DNA from: Bacillota bacterium
Lineage (GTDB): Bacteria; Bacillota; Clostridia; Lachnospirales; CAG-274
DNA: 39,811 nt
Direction of reading: 5' to 3'
NCBI GenBank assembly: GCA_017444985.1
Contig: JAFSVK010000102.1
Coordinates: 1-39,811 of the forward strand
The translations under genes and the position numbers were made by a program. Positions 17,157 through 25,617 of this stretch are shown here, piece after piece; within the stretch, counting starts at the first letter, position 1; each line of letters starts with the position of its first letter. The notes under the pieces were generated by a model that saw nothing but the letters and a program-made list of their open reading frames with translations, was not told the DNA's origin and made no database searches.

Positions 17157-18503
17157 TTACTCCGCATCTTCTTTTATGTTTGTACAGTTCTTTTGGCTCA
17201 AAAGAGGTGAGGAGGAACGGTTCTTTTTGTTTACACAGTTGGAAAGAGTTATATTTTCGCTGTTTTCTATTTCAAAAGCGGGACCGTCAACACCTACTAC
17301 CGTAACATTGTTGAACTTTATATCTCTTGTGTTGCAAAGGAAAAATCCCTTTTCCTTTACTTCTTCCGCACCTACGAGCATAGCGGGTATACCCGGCTTT
17401 GCGTTATCGGATATGGAAATATATATATTTTCAAAAGTACAATCTTCAACGTACATTTCCGCAAGACCGTAGAAGAAGCCCGCAGAAGCGTTTACATTTT
17501 TACAGGTCATATTTGAAAAATGAAGTCTTCTGAAAGCGGGGGTATCCTTTGTTACGGGAGCGGGGTTCTTGTCGCAAACATCGGGATCCTGACCTCTGGG
17601 GCCCCACATATAGTAAAGGTTTGCTATGAAGGGACAGAGCACATTTTCCATAATAACGTTGTTTACTCGTATATCCTCTACCACACCGCCTCTGTATCTT
17701 CTTGATTTAAGTCTTATACCTCTGTCGGTGTTTTCAAATACACAGTTGTTTATGGCAACATTAACAATACTTCCGCTCATCTCCGAGCCTAATACCACAC
17801 CGCCGTGACCGTGTACCATGGTACAGTTTTCTATAACGATGTTCTTGCAAGCCACTCTTTCCTCGGTGTCCTCCGTACCCGCCTTTATGGCTATACAGTC
17901 ATCACCCACATCTATATGACAGTTGGAAATGTGTATATTGGAGCAGGACTCGGGGTCGATACCGTCGGTATTGGGAGAGTCGTAAGGGTTTTTGATGGTA
18001 ATGTTGTCTATTGTTATATTGTCGCAAAGTATGGTGTTTATTGTCCAACTGGGAGAGTTTTTGAGAGTAAGGTCTCTTATGAGAACGTTTTTACACTCAT
18101 AGGGTGCTATCATCTTAGGTCTGGGATATTCGTTTTCCTTGTTTCTGAAAAGCTTCCACCAAAATTCACCCTGTCCGTCTAAGGTGCCTCTGCCCGTAAG
18201 GGATATGTTTTCTTCGTTGTAGGCGTTTATAAGGGAAGCGTAGCACTTTCTCAAAACACCCTCCCAACGAGAGTCTACCACCTCGTACTGTGTTATATCA
18301 TCTGTAAAAAGAAGGGTAGCACCCGCCTCAAGGTGAAGTTCCGTATTTGATTTTAAGTATATGGGGCCTGTAAGGAAGGTACCCGCAGGTACATATACCT
18401 TGCCACCGCCTTCAAGGCTACACTTTTCAAGAGCCTCGTTTATAGCCTTTGTACATAGGGTCTTGCCGTCTTTTACCGCGCCGAAATCCAATATATTATA
18501 CAT
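17157..18503 (-). CDS. GH28 polygalacturonase-type glycoside hydrolase, no signal peptide
   Basis: 448 residues, start at 18503 supported by AAGGAG 7 nt upstream. A right-handed beta-helix enzyme of family GH28, which hydrolyses galacturonan links with inversion. All family signatures are present: NTDG (residues 178-181), GDDC (200-203) with catalytic Asp180, Asp201 and Asp202, VHGHGG with the histidine near 231-233, and RGIRLK around 261-266. There is no signal peptide, so the enzyme is cytoplasmic and likely acts on imported oligogalacturonides, probably as an exo-enzyme or on a modified galacturonide (rhamnogalacturonan-type GH28 cannot be excluded). It follows the esterase by 11 nt, consistent with joint processing of acetylated pectin fragments. 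Confidence 0.92.
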   Translation of the reverse strand: MYNILDFGAVKDGKTLCTKAINEALEKCSLEGGGKVYVPAGTFLTGPIYLKSNTELHLEAGATLLFTDDITQYEVVDSRWEGVLRKCYASLINAYNEENISLTGRGTLDGQGEFWWKLFRNKENEYPRPKMIAPYECKNVLIRDLTLKNSPSWTINTILCDNITIDNITIKNPYDSPNTDGIDPESCSNIHISNCHIDVGDDCIAIKAGTEDTEERVACKNIVIENCTMVHGHGGVVLGSEMSGSIVNVAINNCVFENTDRGIRLKSRRYRGGVVEDIRVNNVIMENVLCPFIANLYYMWGPRGQDPDVCDKNPAPVTKDTPAFRRLHFSNMTCKNVNASAGFFYGLAEMYVEDCTFENIYISISDNAKPGIPAMLVGAEEVKEKGFFLCNTRDIKFNNVTVVGVDGPAFEIENSENITLSNCVNKKNRSSSPLLSQKNCTNIKEDAE

Positions 18504-18514
18504 AAATTATCTCC

Positions 18515-19534
18515 TTATAATGATGATATTGTATTTATCCATTTGTAACCAGATCCGTGCCAGGTGTGTTCACCCTCCTGCATGGACACCGTTATTGCCA
18601 TACCGTAAAGCCTGTAGGTCTGTTGTGCAATGGAGATCTGTTCTTCCACACCGCCTATACCTCTTGCACCGTTAAGAGTATCTCTTATACCCGTTTCTAT
18701 AAAAAGAGGTCTGGGTGCCACCATGGAGGCTATATCGCACATATCGAAATACTTCCATAAATTGGGTACGAAATTGCAACCGCATCTGTTGGTGTATAAA
18801 AGTACATCTTTGTAGCTGTGGAAGAAACCACTGTCAAGGCAGTAGTCTATCCTCTCATCCATAGCCGCTAAAAGTATGGAAAAGTTACCGCCTCCCGAAA
18901 AACCGCACACACCCAAATTGCCTTCCGTTTCGGTATATTCTTTTATATAGTCTACAAGTCGCATAAGGTCAAAGAGTACCAGCCCTTGAAGGGAAAAGCC
19001 CAAACTTACGCAAGCATTGTTTATATCGTTGCACTCTGCCGTGGTATCTTTGTATATACCTAAGGTACGCTCACCCGAGCCCAAAAGATCGGGCACGAAT
19101 ACGGTAAAGCCCATTTTTACCAACTGCATGGCGTAGACATAGTTAAATCTTTTGACTTTTTCCTTGTATTCTTCTTTTTCGTTTCCCACAAGTCCCTCTT
19201 TGCCGTCACTGCCGTGGCCGTGTATGGCTATAATGGCTTTTTTGTTTCCTCCCGCAAGAGGGGAGAGGATGTAAAAGGGCATTTTAAGGTTATCCTGAGT
19301 TTTTATAACAATCTTTTCTCTCAGGTAGTCACCGAAGGTTTTTATTTCCAAGGTCACGGGGGAAAGTTTGCATTTTTCCATATTGTGCATGCCCATCAAA
19401 CCCATAAGGCGTTTTCGGGAGGCTTCCACCCATTTCTTATGTTCGAGCTGTGTTTTTCCCTTAAAGCCTTCCTGTCTGTATGAGTTTTCGAACATGTTTA
19501 AAATATAATCATATCCGCTGTATTCGCCAATCAT
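18515..19534 (-). CDS. Alpha/beta hydrolase, acetyl-ester hydrolase type
   Basis: 339 residues from the ATG at 19534 (GGAGG 7 nt upstream; an in-frame start at 19570 lacks a site). Catalytic elements: the oxyanion segment IAIHGHGSDGKEG, the nucleophile Ser in GVCGFSGGGN, an acid Asp in ETGIRDTLNGARG, and the His in EGEHTWHG. The shape resembles the Abhydrolase_7 / acetylxylan esterase-like family, often found with pectin or xylan genes. No signal peptide is seen, so it works in the cytoplasm. Standing directly before the GH28 gene, it plausibly removes acetyl groups from imported oligogalacturonides. The family has varied substrates, so that role is inference. A terminator-like hairpin lies between it and the lon-family gene. 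Confidence 0.8.
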   Translation of the reverse strand: MIGEYSGYDYILNMFENSYRQEGFKGKTQLEHKKWVEASRKRLMGLMGMHNMEKCKLSPVTLEIKTFGDYLREKIVIKTQDNLKMPFYILSPLAGGNKKAIIAIHGHGSDGKEGLVGNEKEEYKEKVKRFNYVYAMQLVKMGFTVFVPDLLGSGERTLGIYKDTTAECNDINNACVSLGFSLQGLVLFDLMRLVDYIKEYTETEGNLGVCGFSGGGNFSILLAAMDERIDYCLDSGFFHSYKDVLLYTNRCGCNFVPNLWKYFDMCDIASMVAPRPLFIETGIRDTLNGARGIGGVEEQISIAQQTYRLYGMAITVSMQEGEHTWHGSGYKWINTISSL

Positions 19535-19549
19535 TTTCCGTCCTCCGAA

Positions 19550-19590
19550 AATTAGGGAAGTACCGACCAATGCGTTTGCTCGGTGGTTCC
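19550..19590 (-). terminator. Terminator-like hairpin between lon-type gene and esterase
   Basis: On the minus strand GGAACCACCGAGCAA pairs with TTGGTCGGTACTTCC (12 of 15) and is followed by CTAATTTT, directly after the lon-type stop codon. The imperfect stem and weak T-run suggest partial read-through into the carbohydrate genes. I saw no convincing promoter in the remaining bases before the esterase start. Confidence 0.5.
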
Positions 19591-21990
19591 TTAGTCTTCT
19601 TTACTTTTCTTGTAGTAATTTTCCAGCTTTTTGTATACAAGAGCGTGTACACTGTCTTTGGTGTAGCCTTTGGTTTTAAGCTTTTGACCTGCTTTTCTGC
19701 CTAAGAGAAGCTCAAGACCGTCATCTATGGAGTCTATGGCATAGATGTGGAAGTCACCTTTTTTTATACTCTCCGTTACTTCCTCGTTTAAAACCAAGTC
19801 CTTTACATTCGTTCTCGGGATTATAACACCCTGTTTGCCCGTCAATCCTCTTGAACGGCAAATATGGTAGAAACCTTCTATTTTGTGGGTAACACCGCCT
19901 ATTGCCTGTATACGCCCGAATTGATCCATACTTCCCGTTACTGCTAAGGATTGATCAACCCCAAGGGAAGAAAGAGAGGATAAAAGGGCATATACTTCGG
20001 TGGAAGAGGCAGAGTCTCCGTCAACACCGTTGTAGCTTTGTTCAAAACAAAGTCTGCTGCTGAAGGTAAGGGGGAAGTCCGTGGCATATTTTTGTCCGAG
20101 GTAGCCTATAAGGACCTGCATACCCTTATCGTGGATGTTTCCGCTCATCTCCGCTTCTTTTTCTATATTAACGACTCCCGATTTTCCCGTATAGGTACTG
20201 GCTGTTATTCTGGTGGGCATACCGAATACAAAGTCGTCGCTTTCAAGAACACAAAGGCCGTTTATCTGCCCTACATTTTTGCCTTCCGTGGATATGAGCA
20301 CATCGCCTCTTAATATCATATCCATATATTTCTCACTGTAGAGGCTTGTGCGTTCCTTTTTCTTTGCTATTGCTTTTTTTACAAAGGATACCTCTATTTT
20401 TGGGCTGTTTTCAACTAACGCCCAGGTGTTTGCCTCTACTATTATATCCCTTAAGGCACCGAAACGGGTGGAAAATTTATCCTGTTGTTCCGCAAGCCTC
20501 GTCATAAAGGATAGAAGATAGGCACAAGCCTCATCCGTTATGGGAAGAAAGTCCTTTTCTTTAATATAGTTTTTTATAAAGCCGCATATAAGGGAAAGGT
20601 TTTCTTCGTTTGCGGGCATCTCGTAGTCGAAGAGTGCCGTTATCCTGAACATTTTGCGAAAATCGTCATCGTATTGGTTTAATATGTCGTAATAGTAGTG
20701 AGTACCCACTATTATGACCTTTATGTTTACATCCAGGGGTTCGGGTTGTATGGTGGCTACGGATATACCTCCAAGCTGATATTCTCTTAAGGGTTCCGTT
20801 ACCACCTGTCCCGTTTTAAGCATTCTTTTCAAGGTGTCCCAAGTAAAGGCATTGCCTAAAATATCCGAGGCGTGAAATATAAGGTAGCCGCCGTTTGCTT
20901 TGTGGAAAAGCCCCGGTTTTATTTTCATAAAGTCGGTGGTAAAGTTACCGTTTTCGCTTTCGTATTCCACCTCACCCACAAGGTTTGTGTAGCTGGGGTT
21001 AAAGTTTACTATTACGGGGGCACCCTCTGTTTCGCTGTTGTCAACTATGAGATTTACCTTGTACTTTAAAAATATATCCTCGGGATTTTTTCTCATAAAC
21101 CAAGGGGCAATATTTGACATAGGGTCGTCTCCGCCCTCATCGTCGGGAGAGTTTATATAGGATACATTTTCAAGTATATCTTCTTTAACAAGCTTTAAAA
21201 AGTCGCTTACCTGCTTATTTTCTGCATATTTTGATTGTATAGGGTCCATAAAGTGCCCTACGGTTATAAGAGAGGTGTTATATTCCGCTCTTTCTATATT
21301 TTCTTTGGTATTTTTGTCTATGGCTCTGAAAGATGCCATAGCCTTTGAGGCAAGTTCCTGTATTTCTTCGGTATCGTCTGTTATCTTTTCTTTTTCTTCA
21401 TCGGAAAGAGCATCAAATTCCTCTTCGCTTATGGTCTTTCCGTCAACTATGGGCAGAAAGTATACCCCTCCGCTGTTTGCGGTCTTTACTCCAAAGCCTG
21501 CTTGTTTTGCCTGTTCTGTCAAGTCTTTTAATATTTTATCCTTTTCTTCCTGGGCAAATTTGAATATCCTTTCTTTTTCTTCGGTAAAGGACATATCGTT
21601 TAAGGCTGCGGGTATCTCTATACGGAGCCTGTCGGATATTTCGTCCATATCCTCCTTAAATTCTTTTCCCATACCCGGGCTTAAAGACAGGAGTTTAGGT
21701 ACCGTGGGATTTTCAAAGTTACATACATAGCAGAGGTCGTCGGGAGTTTTTTCTTTTTTAGCCACATTTTTTGCAAAGAGTTCCGCAAATGTGGTTTTCC
21801 CGCTTCCCGCAGGACCCGTAACATATATATTGTAGCCGGGCTTCTTTACAGACAAGCCAAATTTAAGGGCATCTGCGGCAGTAGCCTGTCCTACGGGGGT
21901 GTTCAGGGGGTCTATGTTTTCGCTTTGTTTTGCAATATCTTCAACCGTGTAAAATTTACTTACACTTTTATAATCAAGTTCTGTTATCAA
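19591..21990 (-). CDS. Lon-family ATP-dependent protease (LonB/YcbZ type)
   Basis: 799 residues. The N-terminus has the AAA Walker A motif GPAGSGKT (residues 59-66) and then a long insert. The mid region has VNLIVDNSETEGAPVI and the Walker-B-like block FHKANGGYLIFHASDIL. The C-terminal Lon protease domain shows GVDGDSASSTE with nucleophile Ser660 and the partner Lys703 in GGVTHKIEG, 43 residues apart as in classical Lon. The N-terminal LON substrate domain is absent, which separates it from LonA. It degrades proteins in the cytoplasm; family members with this layout lack membrane helices, as here. It overlaps rimI by 4 nt at its start, placing it at the end of the tsa-rimI cluster. Confidence 0.9.
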   Translation of the reverse strand: MITELDYKSVSKFYTVEDIAKQSENIDPLNTPVGQATAADALKFGLSVKKPGYNIYVTGPAGSGKTTFAELFAKNVAKKEKTPDDLCYVCNFENPTVPKLLSLSPGMGKEFKEDMDEISDRLRIEIPAALNDMSFTEEKERIFKFAQEEKDKILKDLTEQAKQAGFGVKTANSGGVYFLPIVDGKTISEEEFDALSDEEKEKITDDTEEIQELASKAMASFRAIDKNTKENIERAEYNTSLITVGHFMDPIQSKYAENKQVSDFLKLVKEDILENVSYINSPDDEGGDDPMSNIAPWFMRKNPEDIFLKYKVNLIVDNSETEGAPVIVNFNPSYTNLVGEVEYESENGNFTTDFMKIKPGLFHKANGGYLIFHASDILGNAFTWDTLKRMLKTGQVVTEPLREYQLGGISVATIQPEPLDVNIKVIIVGTHYYYDILNQYDDDFRKMFRITALFDYEMPANEENLSLICGFIKNYIKEKDFLPITDEACAYLLSFMTRLAEQQDKFSTRFGALRDIIVEANTWALVENSPKIEVSFVKKAIAKKKERTSLYSEKYMDMILRGDVLISTEGKNVGQINGLCVLESDDFVFGMPTRITASTYTGKSGVVNIEKEAEMSGNIHDKGMQVLIGYLGQKYATDFPLTFSSRLCFEQSYNGVDGDSASSTEVYALLSSLSSLGVDQSLAVTGSMDQFGRIQAIGGVTHKIEGFYHICRSRGLTGKQGVIIPRTNVKDLVLNEEVTESIKKGDFHIYAIDSIDDGLELLLGRKAGQKLKTKGYTKDSVHALVYKKLENYYKKSKED

Positions 21991-22448
21991 ATTCCTACCG
22001 CCTCACTTTCGGGGTCTGTAAAATAGTGCCACATTATGTAGGCATCTTCGTTGTCTTCGTAGTAATTTTTTCTCACGCCTTCACTGACGAAGCCGTTTTT
22101 AGTGTAGAGGGAAAGAGCTTTTTCGTTGCTTACACGCACTTCAAGTGTAACACCCATCATATATCTTTGTTTTGCCTCTTCCAAAAGTTTTTTTAGTATC
22201 AGGGTACCCAACCCCTGTCTTCTTTTGTCTTCTCTTACGGCTATATTTGTAATTTGGGCTTCTGTCACCACAAGCCACATACCGCCGTAGGCAAGTACCT
22301 CTCCCTCATCCTCCGCTACGAAATAGCAGGCAAGATCATTGTCAAGCTCTCTTTTAAGGGAGACCTCGCTCCAAGGAGCGGAGAAGGTGTTTTTTTCTAT
22401 TTCCGCAATTTGAGATATATGGGAAGCATCCATTTTTACAATATTCAT
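21987..22448 (-). CDS. rimI: [Ribosomal protein bS18]-alanine N-acetyltransferase
   Basis: 153 residues, GNAT fold. Motif A for acetyl-CoA is RRQGLGTLILKKLL. The RimI-type blocks are FSAPWSEVSLKREL, ITNIAVREDKRRQGLG, TLEVRVSNEKALSLYTKNGFVSEGVRKNYY and EDAYIM. It acetylates the N-terminal alanine of a ribosomal protein. It overlaps tsaB and the lon-type gene by 4 nt each. The tsaE-tsaB-rimI order is a common Firmicutes arrangement in which tsaD usually follows; here tsaD is missing and the lon-type gene takes its place. Confidence 0.93.
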   Translation of the reverse strand: MNIVKMDASHISQIAEIEKNTFSAPWSEVSLKRELDNDLACYFVAEDEGEVLAYGGMWLVVTEAQITNIAVREDKRRQGLGTLILKKLLEEAKQRYMMGVTLEVRVSNEKALSLYTKNGFVSEGVRKNYYEDNEDAYIMWHYFTDPESEAVGI

Positions 22449-23143
22449 ATTGAGAGACTTTTTCCTTCTTTTTCTTCTCTTTCTCTTTCGGCTTGAGATT
22501 TTCTCAAGTACATAAGTTCAAGGTCTTTTCCTTCTATGGCTTTGTCCGTGTTTTGAAGGGCGAGGGCACCGAGTACCGCTGCTCTTTGCATATTGGAGTG
22601 TACGGGGGCAAGGCTTATACCCGGTATCATAAGTTTTTCTTTGTAAACAGGCACTCCGTCACCTAAAAATATAATATCATCCGATAATGACAGGGCTTGG
22701 GATATGATATCGTCTATATCACAGGCTATATGGTCGCACAGTCTTTCAAAGCCCTTTGTACAGGAATATATGCTTGTATATACCTGATTTCTTCTTGCAT
22801 CCATTATAGGCACTATAAGAGAAGAGGTGGGGTATAAATTATATGCTATGGCATCAAGGGTGGGTATGGGTATTATTTTTTTATCAAGTCCCAAAGCAAG
22901 CCCTTTTACCGAGGCCGCACCTATCCTTAGCCCTGTAAAAGACCCGGGACCGCAGGCACAGGCGATATAGTCTATATCCTTAAGCTGTGTTTCCGTTATT
23001 TTAAGTATGCTTTCCGTCATGGGCATAAGTGTTTGAGAATGAGTTATTTTGTAGTTTACGGTGTATTCCGCAATAACCTTTTCCTCATTTACTATAGCTG
23101 CAGAGGCTACTGTGCCGCTGGCATCTATGGCGAGTATCTTCAT
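22445..23143 (-). CDS. tsaB: tRNA N6-threonylcarbamoyladenosine synthesis protein TsaB
   Basis: 232 residues. An ASKHA-fold partner of TsaD and TsaE that forms the t6A37 modification complex on ANN-decoding tRNAs. It opens with the phosphate-1 motif ILAIDASGTVASAAI and has the hallmark IACACGPGSFTGLRIGAASVKGLA and IPIPTLDAIA segments, then VPIMDARRNQVYTSIY. The protein lacks its own catalytic metal histidines, as TsaB proteins do. The start lies 1 nt after the tsaE stop. The tail is rich in Glu, Arg and Lys. Confidence 0.94.
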   Translation of the reverse strand: MKILAIDASGTVASAAIVNEEKVIAEYTVNYKITHSQTLMPMTESILKITETQLKDIDYIACACGPGSFTGLRIGAASVKGLALGLDKKIIPIPTLDAIAYNLYPTSSLIVPIMDARRNQVYTSIYSCTKGFERLCDHIACDIDDIISQALSLSDDIIFLGDGVPVYKEKLMIPGISLAPVHSNMQRAAVLGALALQNTDKAIEGKDLELMYLRKSQAEREREEKEGKSLSI

Positions 23144-23144
23144 G

Positions 23145-23564
23145 TTATATAACCTCTATTTTTCTGTAGTCCGTATCTTTTTCGTAATCTTTTGATATTT
23201 TGATATATACCGCACTTTTCGGTATAATATCTTCTATTAAGTTTGCCCATTCTATCAAGCATATATTATCTTCGCTCAAATAGTCCTCAAAGCCTATATT
23301 GAGCATCTCATCGCTTTCTTCTACTCTGTAGGCATCAAAGTGGCAAAATGTAAGGTCTCCTTTTTTGTACTGGTTTACTATTGTAAATGTGGGGCTTGTA
23401 ATGTGTTCTTCTATTCCAAGACCCTTTGCGAAACCTTTGGCAAATACGGTCTTACCCACTCCGAGGTCGCCGCATAGACAGTATATGTCTCCTTTTTTTG
23501 CATTTTGACCTATTTTTTTTGCTATCTCGTAGGTTTTGCTTTCGTTTTCCGTGTAGTATATCAT
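23145..23564 (-). CDS. tsaE: tRNA threonylcarbamoyladenosine ATPase TsaE
   Basis: 139 residues. The P-loop GDLGVGKT lies at residues 32-39, followed by the family's ITSPTFTIVNQY and FCHFDAYRVE blocks, and LIEWANLIEDIIP near the C-terminus. It is the small ATPase that resets the TsaB-TsaD complex during t6A synthesis. Length is near the family standard. It overlaps the RNase gene by 4 nt (ATGA), so the two are translationally coupled. Confidence 0.94.
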   Translation of the reverse strand: MIYYTENESKTYEIAKKIGQNAKKGDIYCLCGDLGVGKTVFAKGFAKGLGIEEHITSPTFTIVNQYKKGDLTFCHFDAYRVEESDEMLNIGFEDYLSEDNICLIEWANLIEDIIPKSAVYIKISKDYEKDTDYRKIEVI

Positions 23565-24928
23565 TTCAAAAATTCTATTCTGTATCTCTTTGTTGAAAGT
23601 AATTTTTTCTCCGTAAGGGTTATTTTTTTTGAGTATATATTTTCTAAAAAGGTTTTTTCCCTATTTAACCCTTCTATTATATCATTTTCGGCAAAAATTT
23701 CAATACCGTTGTATATGGTATTTTGAAATATGGTGTGAATTTCCCCTATAATATCATATATAAGGGAAATATTATTTTTTATTTTGCCTTTTCCGAGGCA
23801 CAGGGGACAGCTGCATTCCGCCATGAAGCTTAAGGGCTTTCTGCTTTTTTGCCTTGTCAACTGCATGAGAGAAAGTTCCGTCATACCTATAACATTTGTC
23901 CTTATCCTGTCCTGTTTTACGCACTCTTCCATAAGAGAGATGAGGTTTTGCTTTTCTCCCTTTTGGTCTATAAAGTCCACTATTATTATACCGCCTGTGT
24001 TTCTCAGGCGAAGTTGTCTTGCTATTTCTTTTGCCGCAAGTGTATTTGTTTTTTCAACGGCGCTTTTTTGAGTGGCTTTTCCCGAATTTACATCTATAAC
24101 GGTCATTGCCTCCGTTTCATCTATTACAAGAAAGCCCCCGTTTTTGAGCATGACCTTTCGGGAAAGAAGTTTGTTAAGCTTTTCGTTTATAAAGTACTCC
24201 TTAAAAACAGGGGTGTATTCGGGTAAAAGAGTTATATTGTCGCAAACACCTGCAAGCATTTCCTTTGTTTTATCAAAATAAGATGAGCTGTTCAATACCA
24301 CCTCATGGCAGGGTTCCGTAATAACATCTCTTATAAAGCTTAAAAACTCATCCTCCCTTTTTTGTATACAACAAGGAGCCTTTGTATAGAGTGCCTTTTC
24401 TTCTATGCTTTGGAGTTTTTTTGAAAGCTGTGTTATTTCCTCTTTTATCTTTTCGCTTTCTTCCCCTTGGCAGTTGGTACGCATTATAACCCCGAAACGG
24501 GAGGGGAGTATACGGGCTGTGTTTTCAAGCCTTTCTCTTTCTTCTTTTTCCGTTATCTTCCTTGATATGCCTATGCCCGAGCCGTCGTTTATAACTACGG
24601 TGTACTTTCCCGTAAGGGATATGGCGGTGGTAGCTGTAGCTCTTTTTAAGGCTACAGCCTCTTTTTGTATCTGTATCAATATTTCTCTCTTGCCCTTTAA
24701 AAGAGCCTCTTCCCTTTTGGAAAGCTGTAAAAACACAGGCTCATTTTTCCCTATATTTATAAAATATATACCCGAGGGCAGTTTCTTTTCTATCACACCC
24801 ACATATATATCCCCGGGGAGGGGAAGCTCATTTTGAAGCTCAAAAATATGATACTCTTTTATATCGTCATTTTCTTTTAAAAGGGCACGGCAGGAGTTTT
24901 GTGTAAATTCCGCATATACTTTGTTCAT
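23561..24928 (-). CDS. rng: Ribonuclease E/G family endoribonuclease
   Basis: 455 residues, RNase G-like length with no long C-terminal scaffold region. The S1-like part shows PGDIYVGVIEKKLPSGIYFINIG. The catalytic domain has TEAMTVIDVNSGK with the metal-binding Asp residues and LRNTGGIIIVDFID. The zinc-link cysteines are in CSCPLCLGKG. It cleaves single-stranded, A/U-rich RNA in mRNA decay and rRNA maturation. It overlaps both neighbours by 4 nt. In many Clostridia the order TIGR03960-DUF2344-rng is followed by rplU-rpmA; here tsaE follows instead. Confidence 0.92.
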   Translation of the reverse strand: MNKVYAEFTQNSCRALLKENDDIKEYHIFELQNELPLPGDIYVGVIEKKLPSGIYFINIGKNEPVFLQLSKREEALLKGKREILIQIQKEAVALKRATATTAISLTGKYTVVINDGSGIGISRKITEKEERERLENTARILPSRFGVIMRTNCQGEESEKIKEEITQLSKKLQSIEEKALYTKAPCCIQKREDEFLSFIRDVITEPCHEVVLNSSSYFDKTKEMLAGVCDNITLLPEYTPVFKEYFINEKLNKLLSRKVMLKNGGFLVIDETEAMTVIDVNSGKATQKSAVEKTNTLAAKEIARQLRLRNTGGIIIVDFIDQKGEKQNLISLMEECVKQDRIRTNVIGMTELSLMQLTRQKSRKPLSFMAECSCPLCLGKGKIKNNISLIYDIIGEIHTIFQNTIYNGIEIFAENDIIEGLNREKTFLENIYSKKITLTEKKLLSTKRYRIEFLK

Positions 24929-25617
24929 AGCTTTACAGACCCTTCGGTATCGGCATACATTTCCTCTCTTTTTATCTTTACCTTGTAGGGAATGTATTCA
25001 AGACCCTTGCATTTGTAAATATATTTTAAAAGGTCGTCGGGCTTCAAGTTGCCTTGGCTTCCCGTTACCAAGGTGGTTTTGAGTGTATTTCCCTCTATTG
25101 AGAGCTTTTTGATATAGGGTCTTATCTCCGTTTGCTTTACCCTTTTCTTTACCGTTCTCTCTATTTGTATGCTTTCGCTTTTATTTATCTCTTCTATGAT
25201 ATCCTCAAAGCCTGTATGGGGGAGTATCACGGTGTAGTCGGCACTGTGTACGTCTGCGGCACAGTTTTGGGAAAAGGATATTTTTCTTGCCTCCAATATC
25301 CTTATACCTTGGGGAAAGACGGCATTTAAAGAGCTTACGATAGTTTCGGGGGGGACGTCTTCCGTAAGCCTTATATCTATGTACTCTGCTCCGCTTTCCA
25401 TACCCAGGGGCAGGGGAATGGCAAATACCATAAGCTGGTGGGGGTTAAAGCCTTTGGAGTACTCTATGGGCAGTTTCCCTCTTTTTACACTTCTTTGAAA
25501 AAGCTTTAAAAGATCCAAATGGCCTATATATATAAGTTTTTGATTTTTTTCGAATTTTAATCTGTATTTTTTAATGTCCTCGGGTCTGAGAGGTACAAAT
25601 TTTTCATTTTCATTCAT
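24925..25617 (-). CDS. DUF2344 (TIGR03936) radical-SAM-associated protein
   Basis: About 230 residues from the ATG at 25617; an in-frame ATG at 25647 lies inside the upstream gene. The family signature is the opening YRLKFEKNQKLIYIGHLDLLKLFQRSVKRGKLPIEYSKGFNPHQ, followed by FAIPLPLGMESGAEYIDI. Function is unproven. It nearly always accompanies the TIGR03960 radical SAM protein, as it does here with an 8-nt overlap, and in some bacteria the two are fused. A role in RNA or ribosome modification is a reasonable guess from the RNase G neighbour, but not shown. Confidence 0.88.
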   Translation of the reverse strand: MNENEKFVPLRPEDIKKYRLKFEKNQKLIYIGHLDLLKLFQRSVKRGKLPIEYSKGFNPHQLMVFAIPLPLGMESGAEYIDIRLTEDVPPETIVSSLNAVFPQGIRILEARKISFSQNCAADVHSADYTVILPHTGFEDIIEEINKSESIQIERTVKKRVKQTEIRPYIKKLSIEGNTLKTTLVTGSQGNLKPDDLLKYIYKCKGLEYIPYKVKIKREEMYADTEGSVKL

